From Methylorubrum thiocyanatum (GTDB taxonomy: Bacteria; Pseudomonadota; Alphaproteobacteria; Rhizobiales; Beijerinckiaceae): a stretch of DNA of 64,000 nt. Where the stretch lies: NCBI GenBank assembly GCA_014138645.1, contig JACJIB010000006.1, positions 372,001 to 436,000 on the forward strand, given 5' to 3'. Both the position numbers and the translations under genes were made by a program. This document shows, piece by piece, positions 32,459-43,090 of this stretch. The notes under the pieces were generated by a model, which had not been told where the DNA came from, did no database searches, and worked only from the letters and a program-made list of their open reading frames with translations. Each line of letters starts with the position of its first letter. The first letter of the stretch is position 1.

Positions 32459-33897
32459 CGCGCCGACAGCCGCGCGTGGCCGCCGCGCGCGGCAGCGAAG
32501 TCGATCACGTCGCCGCCTTTCGCCGCCGCATGGGCCTGCGCATCGCCCTTGAGCAGGAAGGCGCTCAACCGGCCTTGCGCATCGCGCACGTACCAAGCCT
32601 GATTGGCGAACAGCTTGATGCCGCTGCCCCGGTCCTGCGCGTAGATCGCGCGGGCCTCGCGTCCCTGGCTCTCCTGCTCGGCGAGCGCGGCGAACGCCGC
32701 CTCCGGCGAGGCGTAGTGGCGGACCTTGTCCTCGCCGCGGATCCAGAGCTGCGCGACGCGGGACGGATCGGTGATCGGCTGGCCGGTGGCGCTGTCGTTG
32801 GCCGTAAGCGGCAGCGGGGCGTATGCTTTCAGCCGCGCCTCGTAGTCGAGGCCGGCCTCGGCCGTCGCCGCGCGGATGAAGCGGTCATCGACGAAACGGT
32901 CGAGGTCGATGTCGGAATCGGCCTTCTTCAGGAGCTTGAGCGTCTCGAACGAGGTCTTCACCGCCTGCCGGTATTCCGGCTTCCAGGTCAGGTCGCGGGT
33001 CTGGAGGCCGAGCGGTCCGTGGAACAGGTAGGCGACCTCCGCCTCGATGCCGGTCACCCGCTCGATCAGTTCCGAATATTTTTCCGGCTCGGCGGCGATC
33101 AGCCGGTCCGCCTCGAGGGACGCGCGAAGATAGGCGGTGACGATCTCCGGGTATTTGTCCGCATAGTCGCCGTCGGCCAGGGCGCCGTGGAAGGTCGGGG
33201 CGTCGGCCTGCGCGCCGTCGTAGATCTTGCGGGCGAAGCCGCGCCAGGGGAACAGCTCGGCGAAGGGCACGAAGTCGGCATGCGCGTCGATCTTGTTGGC
33301 CAGCAAAGCCGCGCCCGCCACCTCCGGCGCCTGGGTGATGATGGTGACGTCGCGGCCCGGCTCCCATCCTTGCGCCTTCACCGCCCGCAACAGCAGCCCG
33401 TGCGCGGTCGAGGCGAACGGCACCGAGACCGTCTTGCCCTTGAGCTCGGACAGCGACTGCACCGGGGATTCCTTCGGCACGACGATGCCGTTGCCGCTGC
33501 CGCGCACGCTGCCCGACAGCACCGAGATGAACAGCGAGCGGCGCCCGGCCTTGGCGAAGGCGTAACCGTTGAGCGAGCCGGGGAAGTCGGCCATCGCCCC
33601 GAGATCGAGCTTGCCCGCCACCATCTCGTTGGTCAGCGGCGCGCCGCTGGTGAAGTTGCGCCACTGGATGTCGTAGGTCGCGTCCTTGTAGCGGCCGTCC
33701 CGCGGCAGGAATTTCTCGAGGAGCTTCAGTTCGCGGATCAGCAGGCCGCCGGTGGCGCAATTGATCGTGGTGTCCTGCGTGCCGACGGCGACCCGGATCG
33801 TCTCGGCCCGGGCCAAGCCGGGCGTCATCGCGCCGAACGCCGTGGCGGTCAGGAGGAGAGCGGCGAGGCGGCGGCTGAGCGGGGCGTGCTGGGTCAC
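32455..33897 (-). CDS. ABC transporter substrate-binding protein (NrtA/SsuA-like)
   Basis: 480 residues from the GTG at 33897, chosen because a signal peptide begins there (RRLAALLLTATAFGAMTPGLARA, cleavage after ARA) with GGAG a few bases upstream; a GTG at 33927 is an alternative. The mature protein has the type-2 periplasmic fold (IRVAVGTQDTTINCATGGLLI, DLGAMADFPGSLNG, KGKTVSVPFASTAHGLLLRAV). At 480 residues it is longer than SsuA or TauA (about 320), nearer to NrtA/CmpA-type proteins. Substrate unknown. The Crp/FNR-type regulator at 34197 is divergent from it and may control the operon. Confidence 0.92.
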   Translation of the reverse strand: MTQHAPLSRRLAALLLTATAFGAMTPGLARAETIRVAVGTQDTTINCATGGLLIRELKLLEKFLPRDGRYKDATYDIQWRNFTSGAPLTNEMVAGKLDLGAMADFPGSLNGYAFAKAGRRSLFISVLSGSVRGSGNGIVVPKESPVQSLSELKGKTVSVPFASTAHGLLLRAVKAQGWEPGRDVTIITQAPEVAGAALLANKIDAHADFVPFAELFPWRGFARKIYDGAQADAPTFHGALADGDYADKYPEIVTAYLRASLEADRLIAAEPEKYSELIERVTGIEAEVAYLFHGPLGLQTRDLTWKPEYRQAVKTSFETLKLLKKADSDIDLDRFVDDRFIRAATAEAGLDYEARLKAYAPLPLTANDSATGQPITDPSRVAQLWIRGEDKVRHYASPEAAFAALAEQESQGREARAIYAQDRGSGIKLFANQAWYVRDAQGRLSAFLLKGDAQAHAAAKGGDVIDFAAARGGHARLSAR

Positions 33898-34196
33898 CGG
33901 GAGGCTCCGTGGGGCAGGTGTTTCCACCGCTCACGCGGGCGGCGATCCCCCGGATGTGCCGTTCGAACGCCGCGCGCGACGAGCAATTAATTTCGTCGGA
34001 GCCACGAGATGTGGGCAGAGGCACGACTGTTCTTGGTCATCGAAAAATCTCTTCTCGCGGAATGTTCGAGGGGAGAAGAATCTGTTCTGACGACATCCTG
34101 ATTTGGAATTGCTCTCAGGCAGGCCGCGCCGATAATCGAGGCGGACGACGGGGCGGGCCCGCGGCTCCGTGCGCGAACGTTTTTCCGAGGTCCCTC

Positions 34197-34961
34197 ATGT
34201 CGTCGGCATCGCTCGCCCTGTCCGAACCCCGCCGTCCGGCGCCCCTGATCGCCAGCGCCCTGTTCCTCAGCGAGACGGTCGAGGGCCTCGACGACGGCGC
34301 CGGCTTCCTCGACGGGCTCACCCCCGCCGAGATCGCCCGGGTGCGCGCCGCCGGCCGCCCCGTCAGCCTCGCGCCGGGCGAGAGCGTGTTCACGCAGGGC
34401 CAGCCGCACGAGGGGATCTTCCTGATCGAGGAGGGCCGGGTCCGGGTATTCTATTCCGGTCCGTCGGGCCGGCAGGTGACGCTGGCCTATTGGACGCCGG
34501 GCCACTTCATCGGCGGCCCGAGCATCTACGGCGGCGGTTGCCACCAATGGTCGGGCACGGCGATCGAGCCGGTGCGGGTCACGGTTCTGTCGAGCGCGAC
34601 CCTGCGCGGGCTGATCCGCCAGATGCCGGGCTTCGCGCTCTGCCTCATCGCCGCTCTGGAGGCCAAGGGCCGCTGCTACACCGCCATGGCGCAGATGCTC
34701 GGCACGCGCTCGGTGATCGAGCGGCTGGCGCAGTTGCTGCTCAACCTCGGCGACCTCTACGGCAGTTCGGAGAACGGCACGGTGATCATCCGCCGCCGCA
34801 TCACCCACGACGAACTCGCCGCCCTCGTCGGCTCGACGCGGCAATGGGTGACGATGATGCTCAAGCGCTTCCAGCGCGAGGGCATCGTGTCGATCGACGC
34901 CGCGCATATCCGCCTGCTGCGGCCGGGACGGCTGCAGGAGATCGTCCTGACGGAAGGCTAG
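34197..34961 (+). CDS. Crp/FNR-family transcription regulator
   Basis: 254 residues. A cyclic-nucleotide-binding-like beta roll (about 45-160: VFTQGQPHEGIFLIEEGRVRVFYSGPSGRQVTLAYWTPGHFIGG) is followed by a dimerisation helix and a winged helix with HTH ITHDELAALVGSTRQWVTMMLKRFQREGIV. FNR-type iron-sulphur cysteines are not arranged as in FNR, and the Crp cAMP-binding Arg motif is not evident, so the signal is unknown. The frame is open upstream, but the ATG at 34197 begins after an AT-richer promoter region and has GAGG in front. Divergent from the ABC transporter operon, which is its most likely target. Confidence 0.9.
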   Translation: MSSASLALSEPRRPAPLIASALFLSETVEGLDDGAGFLDGLTPAEIARVRAAGRPVSLAPGESVFTQGQPHEGIFLIEEGRVRVFYSGPSGRQVTLAYWTPGHFIGGPSIYGGGCHQWSGTAIEPVRVTVLSSATLRGLIRQMPGFALCLIAALEAKGRCYTAMAQMLGTRSVIERLAQLLLNLGDLYGSSENGTVIIRRRITHDELAALVGSTRQWVTMMLKRFQREGIVSIDAAHIRLLRPGRLQEIVLTEG

Positions 34962-35130
34962 CCGGACAGGTCCAGGGCCGATGCCTCGGAGCGCTCGGTT
35001 CGGGCCGTCATGGCGCCGCCGGTGCCGAGGTCTCGACCGATACGACCGGCAACGCCAACCCCGCGCCGGTCTTTGCGGCTGCAACCGCCCAGGCTAAGCC
35101 GTCCGGCGGCGTGAGGGGGGATTGCGAGCG

Positions 35131-35751
35131 ATGGCGGCTGTCCGGACGATCGCGGAGCTGGAGCGCATCTACGGCGATTTCGGTGCCGTCGGCGAGGCAT
35201 CGACCGCGAAGGTCGCCGACCACATCACGCCGCATTACCGGCGCTTCATCGAGGCAGCGCCCTTCCTCGCCCTGGCGACGTCCGGTCCCGGCGGCCTGGA
35301 CTGCTCGCCGCGCGGCGACGTTCCGGGCTTCGTGCGCATCGCCGATCCCCGGACGCTGCTGCTGCCCGACCGGCGCGGCAACAACCGGATCGACAGCCTG
35401 CGCAACGTCGTCGAGGACCCGCGGGTGGGACTGATGTTCCTGGTCCCCGGGGTCGGGAACGCCATGCGGGTGAACGGCCTCGCGTCGATCGAAGACGATC
35501 CTGCCCTGTGCGCGTCCTTCGCGGTGGCGGGCAAGGCGCCGCGGACGGTGATGGTGATCACGGTCCGGGAGGTCTACTTCCAGTGCGCCCGCGCCCTGAT
35601 CCGCTCCGGCCTCTGGCGAACGGAGAGCCACGTCGATCCCGGGTCGCTGCCGACGCCCGGTCAGATCCTGGCCGAGATGAGCGACGGCCGCGTCGGCGGA
35701 GCGGCCTACGACAGCGCCTGGGCCGAGCGGGCGCAGCGGACCCTCTGGTAA
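35131..35751 (+). CDS. PPOX-class FMN flavoprotein (pyridoxamine 5'-phosphate oxidase family)
   Basis: 206 residues from the ATG at 35131 (a TTG three codons earlier is less likely). A split-barrel flavin fold is suggested by FLALATSGPGGLDCSPRGDVPGFVRI, TLLLPDRRGNNRIDSLRNVVEDPRVGLMFLVPG and the VYFQCARALIRSGLW tail. This matches the MSMEG_1061-type subfamily of PPOX-like proteins, which bind FMN and reduce or oxidise small molecules. Known members are cytoplasmic dimers. It follows the Crp/FNR gene on the same strand after 169 bases. A role connected with the substrate of the nearby ABC transporter is possible but not shown. Confidence 0.85.
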   Translation: MAAVRTIAELERIYGDFGAVGEASTAKVADHITPHYRRFIEAAPFLALATSGPGGLDCSPRGDVPGFVRIADPRTLLLPDRRGNNRIDSLRNVVEDPRVGLMFLVPGVGNAMRVNGLASIEDDPALCASFAVAGKAPRTVMVITVREVYFQCARALIRSGLWRTESHVDPGSLPTPGQILAEMSDGRVGGAAYDSAWAERAQRTLW

Positions 35752-35790
35752 CGGGACCGCCGCCGGCCGGCGCGGCTTCCCCGGCGCCCT

Positions 35791-36750
35791 CTACGCCGCC
35801 AGCCGCGCAAGCGCCCAGCGCGCGGTCTTGCGCACGTCCGGGTCGGGATCGTTCGCGACACCCTCCAGCCCCGCCCGCGCCGCCGGATCGGCGATCTCCC
35901 CGAGCGCGGCGGCGGCTTCCTTGCGCAGGGAGGCCATGTCCTCCGACAGGGCCGCGACCACCGTCGGCACGGCGCGGCGGGCCTTGAGACGGCCGAGGCT
36001 GCGCAGCGCCTTCTGGCGAACCTGCCAGGTGGCGTCATCGAGCGCCGCGATCAGGACCTCGGCGCTCTCCGATGCCCCGACCCGTCCGAGCGCCTCGGCA
36101 GCGGTCTCGCGCACGCTCCATTCGGGGTCGCGCAGCGCGCCCGCGATCGCCTCGACGGCGCTGTTGTGGCGGGAGAAGGCGAGGCCGCCGACCGCGGCGC
36201 GGCGCACCTCGGCATCCGCGTCGCGGGTCGCGGCGATGAGCGAGGGCAGCGCCTCCTCCCGCTTCAGGTAGGCGATGACGCCGACGCCCTGCGCCCGCAC
36301 CGCCGGCTCGGGGTCGCCGAGCGCCGCGACGGCAGGTCCGAGCGCCTCGGGCAGCCTGAGGCCCCGCAGGGCCCGTAGGGCGGCCGCCCGGACGAAGGCG
36401 TCGGCATGCCCGGCGAGCGGCAGCAGCGGCGCGCCGGCGCGAACATCCTTCAGCTCGGTCAGGCTCTCGGCGGCGGCCGCCGCCACCGTCCGGTCGGGAT
36501 CGGTGAGCGCAGCCGCCAGCGCCGCCGCCGTGTCGGGGCCGTCGAAGCCGGCGAGAGACAGAGCCGCCTGCCGCCGCACATCCGGGTCGGAATCGGCGGC
36601 CGCCCGGGCAAGGGGGGGCACGGCCTCCGGGTCGGCGGTCTCGGCGAGCGCGAGCACCGCGACCCGGCGCACCGCCGGATCGGCATCGTCGAGGCCGCGG
36701 GCGATCTCGGCGACGTCGCCGAAATCCTCGAACGGATCGGTGAAGGGCAT
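35791..36750 (-). CDS. HEAT-repeat protein
   Basis: 319 residues built almost entirely of about ten HEAT/PBS-lyase-type repeats of roughly 31 residues, each with the pattern of a DxDxxVRRxAxxALxxxxxxExxxxL helix pair (for example DPDVRRQAALSLAGF, DAEVRRAAVGGLAF, DPDVRKTARWALARL). Such solenoids hold protein complexes or act on tetrapyrrole-type cofactors. It is the last gene of a same-strand set with the ferredoxin (6 bases upstream), the flavoprotein and the DUF971 gene. In that place it is likely an assembly or scaffold factor for the redox pair; this is inference. Confidence 0.9.
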   Translation of the reverse strand: MPFTDPFEDFGDVAEIARGLDDADPAVRRVAVLALAETADPEAVPPLARAAADSDPDVRRQAALSLAGFDGPDTAAALAAALTDPDRTVAAAAAESLTELKDVRAGAPLLPLAGHADAFVRAAALRALRGLRLPEALGPAVAALGDPEPAVRAQGVGVIAYLKREEALPSLIAATRDADAEVRRAAVGGLAFSRHNSAVEAIAGALRDPEWSVRETAAEALGRVGASESAEVLIAALDDATWQVRQKALRSLGRLKARRAVPTVVAALSEDMASLRKEAAAALGEIADPAARAGLEGVANDPDPDVRKTARWALARLAA

Positions 36751-36755
36751 CGGGC

Positions 36756-36989
36756 TCACCGCAGCAGGTAGGGGATCTGGACGGTGACGGCGCCGGTCGG
36801 GCAGTCGGTCTCGCAGGGCATGCAGTACCAGCACTCGTCGTACTTCATGTGTGCCTTGCCGGTGAGGTCGCTGATCCGCAGCACGTCGAGCGGGCAGACA
36901 TCGACGCAGACCGTGCAGCCCTTGTCGGCGATGCATTTCTCGGCGTCGACGGTGACCGGGACCGTGCTGGGCTGGTGGGCGAGAGGCAT
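36756..36989 (-). CDS. Small ferredoxin, AprB-like, two 4Fe-4S clusters
   Basis: 77 residues. Two cluster motifs are visible: CIADKGCTVCVDVCP and CWYCMPCETDCP; eight cysteines in all, enough for two 4Fe-4S clusters. It lies 15 bases after the flavoprotein gene and 6 bases before the HEAT-repeat gene. Together with the flavoprotein it has the two-subunit plan of adenylylsulfate-reductase-type (AprAB-like) enzymes, where the ferredoxin subunit passes electrons to or from FAD. The true electron partner is not known. Confidence 0.93.
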   Translation of the reverse strand: MPLAHQPSTVPVTVDAEKCIADKGCTVCVDVCPLDVLRISDLTGKAHMKYDECWYCMPCETDCPTGAVTVQIPYLLR

Positions 36990-37004
36990 CGGGATCTCCT
37001 TGGC

Positions 37005-38747
37005 TCAAGCCTGCCGGCGGACGCGCTGGCGGTCGTAGGCGCCGCGCTCTTCCGCTTCGATCGGCACGATGTAGGGGGTGACCGGCCGCTTCTCGCTGAC
37101 CATGCGCCCGTCCACCTTCCGCAGGATCGTGTGGCAGAACCATTCCGCGTCGTTCTTCTCGGGGAAGTCGGTGCGGTTGTGGTAGAGGCCCCAGCGGCTC
37201 TCGGTGCGGTAGAGCGAGGCGTGGGCGGCCATCTCGGCGCAGTCGAGGATCGAAGACGCCTCCAGCGCGCGCATCAGTTCGTGGCTGTCGCGGGCGACCA
37301 TGCGCGTCTCCAGATCCTCGCGGATCTCGGCGAAGCGCCGCTGCCCGATCTCCATCTTCGCCGTCACTTTCGGCGGCTGCAGGTAGTCGTTGACGAAGCG
37401 GCGGGTCTTGTACTCGATCTGGTTGGGAGGGATGCCGTCCTCGCGCCGGGTCGGCGCCAGCACCCGCGCGCGCTCGCGGGCCACCGCCTCGGCGTCGATC
37501 TCCGGCAGATCGATCTCCCCCGCGCGGTCGATGGCGTGCTCGCCCGCCACCGCGCCGTTGGTGAAGGCCCCCAGCATGTAGTTGTGGGGGACGTTGGCCA
37601 TGTCGCCGGCCGAATACAGGCCGGGCACGGTGGTGCGGGCGAATTCATCGACGAACACGCCCGACGCGCTGTGGCCGGAGCAGAAGCCCACCTCCGAGAT
37701 GTGCATCTCGACCATCCGCTGGCGATAATCGGTGCCGCGGTTCTCGTGGAAGCGTCCGCGCGAGGGCCGCTCGACCTTGTGCAGGATCGTCTCGATCTCC
37801 GAGACCGTGTCGGCGTGGAGATGGTCGAGCTTGAGGAAGACCGGGCCGTTGCCGCTCTGAAGCTCGTTGTAGAATTCCTGCATCATCTGGCCCGACCAGT
37901 AGTCGCACTCGATGAAGCGGTTGCCGGCGCTGTTGGCGGTGTAGGCGCCGAACGGACCGGCGACGTAGGCGCAGGCCGGACCGTTATAGTCCTTGATCAG
38001 CGGGTTGATCTGAAAGCATTCGAGGTTCGCGAGTCCGGCGCCTGCGTGATACGCCATCGCATAGCCGTCGCCGGAATTGGCGGCGTTCTCGTAGGTGCCC
38101 CACAGATACCCCGAATGCGGCAGGCCGAGCCGCCCGGCCGCGCCCAGGCACAGGATCACCGCCTTGGCGCGGATCACGAGAAACTCGGCGGTGCGGGTGT
38201 TGACCGCCACCGCGCCGGCCGCCGCGCCGTCCGGGGCGTTGAGAAGGCGGGTCGCCATGAAGCGGTTCGAGATCAGCACCTGCGCCTTGCGCAATTGCCG
38301 GTAGAGCGCCTTCTTGACCGTGTCGCCATTGGGCATCGGCAGCACATAGGTGCCGAGATGGTGCACCTTCTTGACGTCGTAATCGCCGTTGCCGTCGCGC
38401 TGGAAGCGGATGCCGAAGCGGTCGAGTTCCTGGATGATCTCGAAGCAGCGCTCGGCGTATTTGTAGACCGGCGCCTGATCGCAGATGCCGTCGTTGGCGA
38501 TGGTGATTTCCTTCGTATACTGCTCCGGCGTGGCGTAGCCGGGGATGACGGCGTTGTTCAGCCCGTCCATGCCCATGCTGATTGCGCCCGAGCGCTTCAC
38601 ATTGGCCTTCTCCAACAGGATCACCCGGGCCGCCGGGTTGCGCAGCTTGGCCTTCAGCGCCGCCATCGGCCCGGCGGTGCCGCCGCCGATCACCAGCACG
38701 TCGCAGGCGACCTCCGAGGTCGCATCCTGAATCGCGTCCTGACCCAT
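37005..38747 (-). CDS. AprA/fumarate-reductase-type FAD flavoprotein
   Basis: 580 residues from the ATG at 38747, which has GGGAGG 5 bases upstream. An FAD-binding N-terminus (CDVLVIGGGTAGPMAALKAK, then VILLEKANVKRSGAISMGMDG) is followed by the succinate dehydrogenase/AprA-type capping domain (HSASGVFVDEFARTTVPGLYSAGDMANVPHNYMLGAFTNGAVAGEHA) and a C-terminal helical domain (RALEASSILDCAEMAAHASLYRTESRWG). This form is found paired with a small ferredoxin beside sulfonate-type ABC transporters in many Proteobacteria. Sulphur metabolism is the most likely field; the reaction is not known. In the cytoplasm. Confidence 0.9.
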   Translation of the reverse strand: MGQDAIQDATSEVACDVLVIGGGTAGPMAALKAKLRNPAARVILLEKANVKRSGAISMGMDGLNNAVIPGYATPEQYTKEITIANDGICDQAPVYKYAERCFEIIQELDRFGIRFQRDGNGDYDVKKVHHLGTYVLPMPNGDTVKKALYRQLRKAQVLISNRFMATRLLNAPDGAAAGAVAVNTRTAEFLVIRAKAVILCLGAAGRLGLPHSGYLWGTYENAANSGDGYAMAYHAGAGLANLECFQINPLIKDYNGPACAYVAGPFGAYTANSAGNRFIECDYWSGQMMQEFYNELQSGNGPVFLKLDHLHADTVSEIETILHKVERPSRGRFHENRGTDYRQRMVEMHISEVGFCSGHSASGVFVDEFARTTVPGLYSAGDMANVPHNYMLGAFTNGAVAGEHAIDRAGEIDLPEIDAEAVARERARVLAPTRREDGIPPNQIEYKTRRFVNDYLQPPKVTAKMEIGQRRFAEIREDLETRMVARDSHELMRALEASSILDCAEMAAHASLYRTESRWGLYHNRTDFPEKNDAEWFCHTILRKVDGRMVSEKRPVTPYIVPIEAEERGAYDRQRVRRQA

Positions 38748-38758
38748 CGCCGCCTCCC

Positions 38759-39058
38759 TCACGCCGCCGCGCCGTCGGCAAGAGCCCGCAGGTAGGGCCA
38801 GGGAAAGATCCCGCGGTCGTGTCCGTCGGAGAAGACGAGGTTCACGGCGTAGGCACCGACCGGCACGACCCCGGTGATCGCGATGTCGTGCGGCAGGGCA
38901 GGGGGAAGCCCGTCGATCCCGGCACGCACCGTCTCGGCGCTGCGGCTGTGGGCCCGAAGCGTCGCGGCCATCAGGCGGGAGGCCGTGCCGTCCTCCCAGA
39001 TCACGTCGAGGCGTCGGCGCTCTTCCGTCAGCCTGATCTCGCGCGGGGTCGCCGCCAT
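38759..39058 (-). CDS. DUF971 (GBBH-like N-terminal domain) protein
   Basis: 99 residues from the ATG at 39058, which has AGGAGG in front. The family pattern is clear: IRLTEERRRLDVIWEDGTASRLMAATLRAHSRSAE, then VGAYAVNLVFSDGHDRGIFPWPYLRAL. DUF971 is a zinc- or FeS-linked small domain also found at the N-terminus of gamma-butyrobetaine hydroxylases and beside iron-sulphur assembly genes. It opens the minus-strand set that continues with the flavoprotein 11 bases later, so it is likely part of the same functional unit, perhaps in cofactor maturation. Confidence 0.88.
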   Translation of the reverse strand: MAATPREIRLTEERRRLDVIWEDGTASRLMAATLRAHSRSAETVRAGIDGLPPALPHDIAITGVVPVGAYAVNLVFSDGHDRGIFPWPYLRALADGAAA

Positions 39059-39323
39059 CTTCGTCCTCCTCGACGCTGGCCCAGGCACCGAACAGGCGGG
39101 CCCGACCTCCGCGGTTAGACCGCCACGGCGAGGACGATTGAAGAAACTAATTGCCTGCCGTTCGCGGCGGCCGCCCTGGCTGCGGCGGCGTCACTCCAGC
39201 GGGTCGCCGGAGCGCCTCGCGGCGAACCCTGGCGTTCCCGGCACCGGCGTGCGGGTTCAAGATCACGCCACCGGCCTTGCCCTTCGTTGAGCTCGCGGTC
39301 CTGTGGGCCTATGGATCAACGCC

Positions 39324-41360
<2,037 letters not shown>

Positions 41361-41678
41361 CGCACTCACGCCTCCGACACCTTCATGCCGGCGAGCCGGG
41401 TCTAGGTCGGCGTCCACTCCGCGACGGACGTCCTGGCCGGCGGATGCGTCGGCTCGGCTTGGGCTGTGCTGTGCTGGATCGTGGCATTGCGCCTCCAGCG
41501 CTGCGGCCAGGTCGAGCAACCCGGTGGCAGGCCCAACCGGACGTGCCGCGGGACATGGCAACCGACAGGCTGACCGCCGATCCGGCGAGCGGCCGGTCGG
41601 CTGGCCCAGGCTCGCCGCACCGGCCGACCGGCGTGGGGCTCGGCCGATCGCCGCAGCGTCAGCGAGGCTCAGTCGCCA
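41361..41678. other. Intergenic region, nothing recognised
   Basis: 318 GC-rich bases between the convergent ends of the YgiQ gene and chrA. I see no gene, no clear terminator and no repeat. Open frames here are shadows or extensions without homology. Confidence 0.4.
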
Positions 41679-43088
41679 TCACACGAGCCCTGCCAGGCGC
41701 AGAGCCATGCCCGCCGCAGCACAGGCCGCGAGCGTCTGGATCATGCCAAGCTTGAACCTGAAGACCGCCATCACCGCCGCGGCAGCCAGGGTGAGCGCCC
41801 AAGGGTTGAGGCTCGATGGGATCGGCACGTCGAACCGGAGCGGCCCGACCGTCATCGGTCGCGTCTGGGCGAAGATGGTGTGCAGGGCGAACCAGACGGC
41901 AAGGTTGAGGATCACCCCCACCACCGCGGCGGTGATGGCCGAGAGCGCCGCCGCGAGCGCCCGGTTGCCGCGCAGGCGCTCGACGTAAGGGGCGCCGACG
42001 AAGATCCAGAGGAAGCAGGGCGCGAACGTGACCCAGGTGGTGAGCAGACCGCCCAGCGTCCCGGCGACAAGCGGAGGCAGGGCGCCCGGATTGCGGAAGG
42101 TTGCCATGAAACCCACGAACTGGGTGACCATGATCAGGGGCCCTGGCGTGGTCTCGGCCATGCCAAGGCCGTCCAGCATCTCCCCGGGCCTGAGCCAGCC
42201 GTAATGCTCCACCGCCTGCTGGGCGACGTAGGAGAGCACCGCGTAGGCGCCCCCGAACGTCACCATCGCCATCTTGGAGAAGAACACCGCGACGTGGCTG
42301 AAAACATCGTCCGGCCCGAGGGCGAGGATGAGGGCGGCGACCGGCACCAGCCAGATCGCGCCCCAGGTCAGCAGCCGCCGCAGAGTAGGCCCGGCCGCAG
42401 CCCGCTCCTGCGGAAGCTCGTGGTCGTCGAGCAGGAAGGGGCCTTCGAGGACCTTGCCACCCCCGCCATGCCCTCCGGCCTTGAACTGCGGCAGCCGGGC
42501 TCGACCGCCGAGATAACCGATGACGCCCGCCGCCAGAACGATCAGCGGAAAGGGCACGTCGAAGAAGAAGATGGCCACGAACGCCGCCGCCGCGAGCCCG
42601 ACCATCACGGGCCCCTTGAGCGCCCGCTGGCCGATGCGGATCACGGCCTGCAGCACGATGGCGAGCACGGCGGCCTTCAGGCCGAAGAACAGGCCGGCGA
42701 CGAGGCCCACATTGCCGTAGAGCGCGTAGACCCAGCTCAACGCCATGATGGCGACGACCCCCGGCAGGACGAACAGCCCGCCCGCGACGAGGCCGCCACG
42801 GGTCCCGTGCATCAGCCAGCCGACATAGGTGGCGAGCTGCTGCGCCTCGGGGCCGGGCAGCAGGGTGCAGAAGTTCAGGGCGTGCAGGAACCGGTTCTCG
42901 GAGATCCACCGCTTCTCCTCGACGAGGATGCGGTGCATCACGGCAATCTGCCCGGCCGGGCCGCCGAAGGAGAGCGCGGCGATGCGCGCCCAGACCGGAA
43001 CGGCTTCGGCCAGGGTCACGGGCAACGGCGCTTCCTGGGCGGCCGCGCCGGGCTCCGGCGCGGTCTGGATGCGTATGGTCGCGGCCAT
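41679..43088 (-). CDS. chrA: Chromate transporter ChrA (two-domain form)
   Basis: 469 residues with about ten to twelve membrane segments in two CHR halves. The first half has ALSFGGPAGQIAVMHR and LLPGPEAQQLATYVGWLMHG; the second half has MVTFGGAYAVLSYVAQ and GLGMAETTPGPLIMVTQFVGF. Both repeated motifs of the long-chain CHR family are intact. It exports chromate from the cytoplasm. The ATG at 43088 lies 2 bases from the stop of the chrB-like gene, so both are expressed together; the longer frame upstream lies inside that gene. Confidence 0.95.
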   Translation of the reverse strand: MAATIRIQTAPEPGAAAQEAPLPVTLAEAVPVWARIAALSFGGPAGQIAVMHRILVEEKRWISENRFLHALNFCTLLPGPEAQQLATYVGWLMHGTRGGLVAGGLFVLPGVVAIMALSWVYALYGNVGLVAGLFFGLKAAVLAIVLQAVIRIGQRALKGPVMVGLAAAAFVAIFFFDVPFPLIVLAAGVIGYLGGRARLPQFKAGGHGGGGKVLEGPFLLDDHELPQERAAAGPTLRRLLTWGAIWLVPVAALILALGPDDVFSHVAVFFSKMAMVTFGGAYAVLSYVAQQAVEHYGWLRPGEMLDGLGMAETTPGPLIMVTQFVGFMATFRNPGALPPLVAGTLGGLLTTWVTFAPCFLWIFVGAPYVERLRGNRALAAALSAITAAVVGVILNLAVWFALHTIFAQTRPMTVGPLRFDVPIPSSLNPWALTLAAAAVMAVFRFKLGMIQTLAACAAAGMALRLAGLV

Positions 43089-43090
43089 GG

